The position numbers and the translations under genes were made by a program. This document shows positions 6,916 through 10,635 of a stretch of DNA of 10,635 nucleotides, in pieces (position 1 is the first letter of the stretch; every line of letters starts with the position of its first letter). The notes below the pieces were generated by a model. The model ran no database searches, was not told the DNA's origin, and saw only the letters and a list, made by a program, of their open reading frames with translations. Source of the DNA: an uncultured Clostridia bacterium (lineage in GTDB: Bacteria > Bacillota > Clostridia > UBA1381); NCBI GenBank assembly GCA_934463455.1, contig CAKSJU010000080.1, positions 1 through 10,635 of the forward strand, given 5' to 3'.

Positions 6916-8865
6916 TTACTTGTCTGCTATCGGGAAGTATGTAATTCTTAAGTTTGTACATCCGTAGGGAACAAGAGTTAAATCAAGCTCATTGGTTACA
7001 AATTGTTTATCTTCAAACGGCTCAAATGTATTCATGGGATAAGGTGCACACAGATATGGTGCTTTATAGCCTTTTAAGCGGAGCTTTATTTTGGGATTTT
7101 CCCAAACATATCCGTCTGTTTCGACAAACTCAACCGATATATCCTCTTTATTTAATTTTTCACTGAGAGCAACGTTCCAGTCTATTTGGTTTCTTCTGAG
7201 TCCGAGCCGTTTCCTCGGCTCTGTGCAATCGGATTCTTTGAAATCGGGATATACATTGTACCAGTGCCAATCGTCGGGCAGCGGAGTTGTGGGGTGCCCC
7301 TCGTACGCTTCCCATTTTTCTTTTATCTGCATGGAATAAAGCAGCGGACCGCGTTTTATGGCAATCGGATATTTTTTGCTTGCTCTGCCGTCGTCAACGC
7401 GGACGATTTCAATTTCTTCTTCAAAGGTTATTGATAATTTATCTCCCTCATTCCAATCACGGTTCACTTTTGTAAAACCGTCCGGGTTTTTGTCGGTTTC
7501 GATTTCCGCGCCGTTGATTGTTACGGTATATTTTTTGCACCAGCTCGGAATACGAAGATATATATCAAAGCTTTTTGAGGTTTTAATAATGAAATCAACC
7601 TTATTTCGGAAGGGATATTCCGTTTCTTCGTCAATTTTAATGCCGCCGTAATTCAAAGAACAAGGTCCGTATGCGTTCATGTATACGCTTCCGTCCTTGC
7701 CGGACAGCATCATTGAGCGGACAAAGCTGCCCAAAACCGCAACCGCGTTTACGGGGCAGCAGGCAACCGGATAGCATGGCGCATAGACCTGCATATCACA
7801 GCAGGTGCCGCCTGTTGTCGATTGATTGGTTGCATAGATTTGATTTGGCGCATTTAAGTATGCAATTGCATGCTCGTCTTTTTTGCGCGCACCTTGAGCT
7901 CCGTTGTAAAACATTTCCTCCAATCGGTCGCCGTATTTTGATTTTCCGGTGATATAGCTCATATAAAAGAATGTTTCGTTATAGAATGCGTATGAGCAGT
8001 ATTCGGTTTCGGCTGTTGACGAAACAGGCGCAAGATATTCCGCAACCGAAACGGGAGAGCCGGAAAGATGTGTTGCTTTTTCGTGAATTTCGTCAAGGAT
8101 TTTTTCCGATGCTTGGAGATAGTCTGCCTTGCCGACTGCGGTATACAAAACTGCCGGAAGTCTTGAATTTACGCCCATTCCGGCTGTATGCTCGGTATTA
8201 AAGCGTAACCCTTGCTCAAGAAATGACTTGTACGATATTGAAAAAACATCGTTTTCGCACAGAAAATCGGAATATTCTTCCGCAAATTTTATAAGACGCT
8301 CGTCATGGGTATATTTATAGCAAAAAACCATAGGTTCTATAATTAACCCGCCCCCATAGCAGGTTTTTTTGTCGCCTGACCAGTTTTCGCAAAACCAGAG
8401 CATGCAGCGATAGACTGCATTTAAAACGTCCTCCCGCTTTGTAGCCTCATAAAATGCAATAAGTCCGCGCATAGCAGAGCTTGTTCCCCATGCGTTGTAA
8501 TCGTCGTATATGTTTATTCCCTCGCCGTTGTATGTGCCGAGGTAGCCGTCCTCCCGCTGCTGCTTCAACATTTTGTTTACCCAGTCGGTAACCTTTTTAA
8601 TGAGTTCTTCATCACCGAGAGAATAAGCAACTTCAATAAGTCCCGACCAGTAATTACCGGAAATTTCCGCGCCCCAGCCGCATTGGTCCTCAAGATTCCA
8701 ATCCTTTATGTATGTTCTTCCGAGATACGGGTCACGTATCATTCCCGGCTCGAGCTCATCCAAATGACCGCCCATTCCGTCTTTGTTCCTTAAAAGCTGT
8801 TCTTTCAAAAAGCCTTTTGCCGTGATGCTTCCGAGAGGGAAGCTGTTTAGTTTGTTATAACCCAT
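6916..8865 (-). CDS. GH127 beta-L-arabinofuranosidase-like enzyme (DUF1680 family)
   Basis: A 649-residue protein of normal length, with no signal peptide and therefore cytoplasmic. The family removes beta-L-arabinofuranose from short arabinosides using a zinc-held cysteine nucleophile. The expected zinc and nucleophile residues are present: E288-Y-C290 (matching the ExC of the B. longum enzyme HypBA1) and C369-C370 in ACCPVN, where C369 would be the nucleophile. E276 is a candidate acid/base by position, but its spacing to E288 is shorter than in HypBA1, so this is inference. Residues ~1-410 are the (alpha/alpha)6 catalytic part; the remainder is beta-rich. Extra cysteines at 355, 356 and 364 lie close to the site. 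GGAGG precedes ATG. It is divergent from the AraC regulator, which probably controls it. The exact sugar specificity cannot be seen. Confidence 0.88.
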   Translation of the reverse strand: MGYNKLNSFPLGSITAKGFLKEQLLRNKDGMGGHLDELEPGMIRDPYLGRTYIKDWNLEDQCGWGAEISGNYWSGLIEVAYSLGDEELIKKVTDWVNKMLKQQREDGYLGTYNGEGINIYDDYNAWGTSSAMRGLIAFYEATKREDVLNAVYRCMLWFCENWSGDKKTCYGGGLIIEPMVFCYKYTHDERLIKFAEEYSDFLCENDVFSISYKSFLEQGLRFNTEHTAGMGVNSRLPAVLYTAVGKADYLQASEKILDEIHEKATHLSGSPVSVAEYLAPVSSTAETEYCSYAFYNETFFYMSYITGKSKYGDRLEEMFYNGAQGARKKDEHAIAYLNAPNQIYATNQSTTGGTCCDMQVYAPCYPVACCPVNAVAVLGSFVRSMMLSGKDGSVYMNAYGPCSLNYGGIKIDEETEYPFRNKVDFIIKTSKSFDIYLRIPSWCKKYTVTINGAEIETDKNPDGFTKVNRDWNEGDKLSITFEEEIEIVRVDDGRASKKYPIAIKRGPLLYSMQIKEKWEAYEGHPTTPLPDDWHWYNVYPDFKESDCTEPRKRLGLRRNQIDWNVALSEKLNKEDISVEFVETDGYVWENPKIKLRLKGYKAPYLCAPYPMNTFEPFEDKQFVTNELDLTLVPYGCTNLRITYFPIADK

Positions 8866-8904
8866 TTTTTATTCCTCCGATTTAATTGGTAATTTTATAA
8901 ATAA

Positions 8905-8933
8905 AGTATATATGCTGATTTAAAAAAAATCAA
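8905..8933 (-). promoter_or_regulatory. Promoter of the GH127 gene
   Basis: On the minus strand TTGATT (8928-8933) and TATACT (8905-8910) are 17 bases apart. Initiation is expected near 8898, about 33 bases before ATG. The direct repeat at 8941-8968 sits just upstream of the -35 box. Confidence 0.65.
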
Positions 8934-8940
8934 TGAATAG

Positions 8941-8968
8941 TTCTGATATATATGGACAATTCTGACAT
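8941..8968. promoter_or_regulatory. Candidate AraC-type operator, direct repeat TTCTGAYAT
   Basis: TTCTGATAT (8941-8949) and TTCTGACAT (8960-8968) repeat with a period of 19 bases, close to two helical turns. They cover about -43 to -70 relative to the GH127 start site and touch the -35 box of the regulator gene. This suits activation of GH127 together with self-repression. Inferred from position only. Confidence 0.45.
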
Positions 8969-8981
8969 AAAATGTTATAAT
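8953..8981 (+). promoter_or_regulatory. Promoter of the AraC-family regulator
   Basis: TGGACA (8953-8958) and TATAAT (8976-8981) are 17 bases apart, with an extended -10 TGT directly before the hexamer. Initiation is expected near 8988. Confidence 0.65.
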
Positions 8982-9011
8982 AAGCTTAATTAATTTATGC
9001 GGAGGATAAAA

Positions 9012-9890
9012 ATGATTTTCTATAAAATTGAACTTTTGACCGTGCCGAAATTTTTGTTTTGCTGTTCGGTATGCGTCAATAATTATAAAAATGTGTTTGA
9101 AAACAAAAAAAGTTATCTCGAGATGTGTGTTGTTGAAAAGGGCAGAATACTATATGAAAACAATGACGGAACAAAAGAAACGATTATGCCCGGAAGCTTT
9201 AATTCGATTAATTCCGATACTGATTGCCGTACTTCGGCCGTGTGCGGTGAGGAACAATGTCATACAACAGTCGGAGTCAGTGTCGAATATAACATTACCA
9301 AGTATAATACTTCAGAGAAAACAGATATTTATAAGCTTAAACAGGAACTGGAAAACGAAAGAGTATTTTTACTTCCGTACCATTTGCAGCCGGATGATAA
9401 AACATATAAATCTATTATTTCGCGGATAAAAAAGATAATAATATATTATAATTCGTATAAGCAGTCGGATAAAATGAGGGGGTTGGCGGATTGGTATAAG
9501 CTTTGTGCGGAGGTTACGGATATGGTCTTGAGTGAATTGGACAATTCTTCTTTTGCGTTTCCGCCGTCGGCGCATATGTATGCCGGAAAAGTACAGGAAT
9601 ATATATTTGCTCACAGCAAAGATAAAATATCGGCGGCGGAGATAGCGGAAAGCATCGGGATTTCCGAGGGGTATATGCAGCGGCTTTTTAAAGGCATAAC
9701 GGGTAAGAGCATAGTGGAATTTACAAATGAATACAGAATAAAAACACTGACGGAAATATTAAAGGCTAATCCGGGAAGTCTCGGAGAAGCAGCCGGGCAG
9801 GTCGGAATAGATGACCCTGCATATATGAGCAGACTTTTTAAGAAAGTAATGGGAATAAGCTTTACAGAGTATATGAAATTTAACAGGTAA
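9012..9890 (+). CDS. AraC-family transcriptional regulator
   Basis: A 292-residue protein. ATG 9012 has GGAGG (9001-9005) six bases upstream; the earlier in-frame ATG at 8997 lacks such a site. Residues ~1-100 are cupin-like (EMCVVEKGRILY, then MPGSFNSI) and probably sense a sugar; they are unusually cysteine-rich (C17, C18, C21, C39, C72, C78, C83). A linker follows, then the tandem helix-turn-helix domain at about 193-290: first ISAAEIAESIGISEGYMQRL, then LGEAAGQVGIDDPAYMSRLF and a closing FTEYMKF. Divergent arrangement with the GH127 gene marks it as that gene's likely local activator. Confidence 0.9.
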   Translation: MIFYKIELLTVPKFLFCCSVCVNNYKNVFENKKSYLEMCVVEKGRILYENNDGTKETIMPGSFNSINSDTDCRTSAVCGEEQCHTTVGVSVEYNITKYNTSEKTDIYKLKQELENERVFLLPYHLQPDDKTYKSIISRIKKIIIYYNSYKQSDKMRGLADWYKLCAEVTDMVLSELDNSSFAFPPSAHMYAGKVQEYIFAHSKDKISAAEIAESIGISEGYMQRLFKGITGKSIVEFTNEYRIKTLTEILKANPGSLGEAAGQVGIDDPAYMSRLFKKVMGISFTEYMKFNR

Positions 9891-9929
9891 AAAAAGGGAT
9901 CTCAAAGTTAAAGTTTTTTCCTATCCCCT

Positions 9930-9951
9930 AAAAAAGGAGCTGTTTAAAAAG
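9930..9951 (-). repeat. Inverted 22-base copy of the 5739-5760 terminator arm
   Basis: Read on the minus strand, this equals positions 5739-5760 exactly (CTTTTTAAACAGCTCC plus six T). The matching opposite arm is absent here, so no hairpin forms. GGCGTAGCAAA also occurs after both copies on the plus strand (5764 and 10004). The two copies bracket the epimerase-GH127-AraC block as an inverted pair 4.2 kb apart. Confidence 0.7.
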
Positions 9952-10024
9952 CTACAGCCAGATAAGGAAGTAATTTTGAAAAATATCAAAAAATAGCTGA
10001 AATGGCGTAGCAAAGGCAAAAGTT

Positions 10025-10070
10025 AAAGCTGAAGACTCAGTAAAATGGGTTTTCAGCTTTTGTTTTTTAT
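10025..10070 (+). terminator. Intrinsic terminator after the AraC gene, upstream of tnpV
   Basis: AAAGCTGAAGAC (10025-10036) pairs with GTTTTCAGCTTT (10049-10060), with one G-T pair, followed by a T-rich run (10061-10069). A second AGCTGAAA (9995-10002) could compete for the right arm, so attenuation is possible but speculative. The AraC stop is 135 bases upstream and has no better terminator of its own. Confidence 0.7.
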
Positions 10071-10078
10071 TCGCACAT

Positions 10079-10107
10079 TTGTCAAAGTAAATGCCTTCTG
10101 ATAAAAT
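10079..10107 (+). promoter_or_regulatory. Promoter of tnpV
   Basis: TTGTCA (10079-10084) and TAAAAT (10102-10107) are 17 bases apart, giving initiation near 10114. Confidence 0.5.
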
Positions 10108-10140
10108 AAAGATACGATATTTAAAGGAGGCGTTTATGCT

Positions 10141-10533
10141 ATGAAAGAAAGATTTATTGAAAACGGAATTGAGTATGTGAGGAACGTTGATTACTACTTA
10201 CCGAATTTAACCATACCAGATGATAAGGTTTATAACATTGGAAAATATGGCTGGTTACACGCAAAGTTTATCAAAGAAAACAGACCTTTTTATACTGCAA
10301 AACTGCTTGATGGCACTTGGAGTGCATATCTTGAAGAAATTGACACATCTGCAAAAGAAATGATTGACCGGTTGATTAAAGAATTAGTTACTAAATGGAG
10401 TGTTACTGAAGAACTCAAAGCTAAAAACCAATCCGCTTGGATTTCTGCAATGGAACAGATAAAACACATCGCAGAAGAATGTGTTTTTGAAGACATAATT
10501 TATGCAGGAAGTATTTCAAAACGAACAAATTAA
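10141..10533 (+). CDS. tnpV: TnpV-family transposon-encoded protein
   Basis: A 130-residue protein matching the TnpV pattern as I know it: an N-terminal ENGIEYVRNVDYYLPNLTIP, the IGKYGWLHAKFIKENRP core, AYLEEIDTSAKEMIDRLI, a TEELKA helix, and an acidic terminus with DIIYAG. TnpV proteins are small accessory proteins of Tn4451-like and related clostridial elements; their biochemical role is not established. AGGAGG (10125-10130) lies ten bases before ATG 10141. An ATG at 10136 opens only a two-codon frame (ATG CTA TGA) that overlaps the real start. Codon use (for example CCA and ACA) is more AT-ended than in the neighbouring sugar genes, in keeping with transfer. No recombinase is visible beside it. 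Confidence 0.85.
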   Translation: MKERFIENGIEYVRNVDYYLPNLTIPDDKVYNIGKYGWLHAKFIKENRPFYTAKLLDGTWSAYLEEIDTSAKEMIDRLIKELVTKWSVTEELKAKNQSAWISAMEQIKHIAEECVFEDIIYAGSISKRTN

Positions 10534-10544
10534 TCATATGGGAG

Positions 10545-10570
10545 GGGATAGACATAATCGAGTCAATCCC
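10545..10570 (+). terminator. Possible weak terminator after tnpV
   Basis: GGGATAGAC (10545-10553) pairs with GTCAATCCC (10562-10570) with one mismatch. The following GAATTTT is a poor T-run, so this may instead be part of the adjacent element end. Confidence 0.35.
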
Positions 10571-10635
10571 GAATTTTGTGTAAACTCTTTACGAAACCTC
10601 CAAGATGATATATAATAAAAATATCATTTTGGAGG
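10560..10635 (+). mobile_element. Probable left end of an IS256-type insertion sequence, body outside the window
   Basis: GAGTCAATCCC followed by GAATTTTGTGTAAAC resembles the terminal pattern I recall for IS256-family (Mutator-type) elements. It contains GTAAActcTTTAC. Behind it come a promoter-like TTTACG (10588-10593) and TATAAT (10611-10616), 17 bases apart, and a GGAGG ribosome site at 10631-10635, with the expected transposase start just past the edge. The outer boundary and target duplication cannot be fixed, and the transposase itself is not seen. Confidence 0.45.
10597..10635 (+). promoter_or_regulatory. Ribosome-site-masking hairpin before the edge gene
   Basis: CCTCCAAGATGATAT (10597-10611) pairs with ATATCATTTTGGAGG (10621-10635), 15 pairs with one G-T, and a nine-base loop. 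The right arm contains the GGAGG site. RNA begun at the local promoter (~10623) would lack the left arm; RNA from further upstream would contain it and hide the site. Confidence 0.6.

Noticed and set aside
6954..8320. Several plus-strand open frames across the GH127 gene
   Set aside because: All lie antisense to a complete, motif-bearing enzyme gene and look like codon-bias shadows.
9891..9930. GGGAT/ATCCC pair just after the AraC gene as a terminator
   Set aside because: Only five pairs around a 22-base loop, and no T-run follows.

Overview
The window looks like chromosomal DNA of a low-GC, Gram-positive anaerobe of the Clostridia (gut Oscillospiraceae/Lachnospiraceae-like). The reasons are the AT-rich intergenic DNA, strong GGAGG ribosome sites, consensus sigma-A promoters, DUF1540, DUF6273, YHYH-motif and TnpV proteins, and a GH127/AraC pair. 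This placement is inferred from gene content; no rRNA or tRNA is present to confirm it.

Left part (1-1550, minus strand): the N-terminal 192 codons of an HPr-kinase/PEPCK-like P-loop protein run off the left edge. Its strong promoter lies about 200 bases upstream, so it has a long leader that can fold into three hairpins. Upstream of it is a secreted protein with a YHYH motif, a serine-rich linker and a stalk-like domain, with its own promoter. That promoter is divergent from the next operon.

Middle part (1614-5760, plus strand): one strong promoter serves a roughly 11-helix membrane protein carrying a C-terminal DUF6273 domain. This overlaps malQ (4-alpha-glucanotransferase) by four bases, and an unrecognised 94-residue small protein follows closely. 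A 56-residue DUF1540 cysteine-rich protein comes next, and a very strong hairpin terminator closes the run. The real start of the membrane protein is GTG 1674, because the longer upstream reading begins inside the promoter -10 region.

Sugar block (5917-9890): an aldose 1-epimerase-like gene (plus) converges on a GH127 beta-L-arabinofuranosidase gene (minus) across a two-way hairpin. The GH127 gene is divergent from an AraC-type regulator. The 131-base space between them holds back-to-back promoters and a direct repeat placed where an AraC-family activator would bind, which suggests a small self-contained arabinoside-responsive switch. No transporter gene is visible.

Right edge (9930-10635): this part is mobile. 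It has a 22-base exact inverted copy of part of the 5715-5760 terminator, a second terminator, a TnpV-family transposon gene, and then what looks like the left end of an IS256-type element. In that end the ribosome site, which sits exactly at the window edge, can be masked by an upstream CCTCC arm in read-through RNA.
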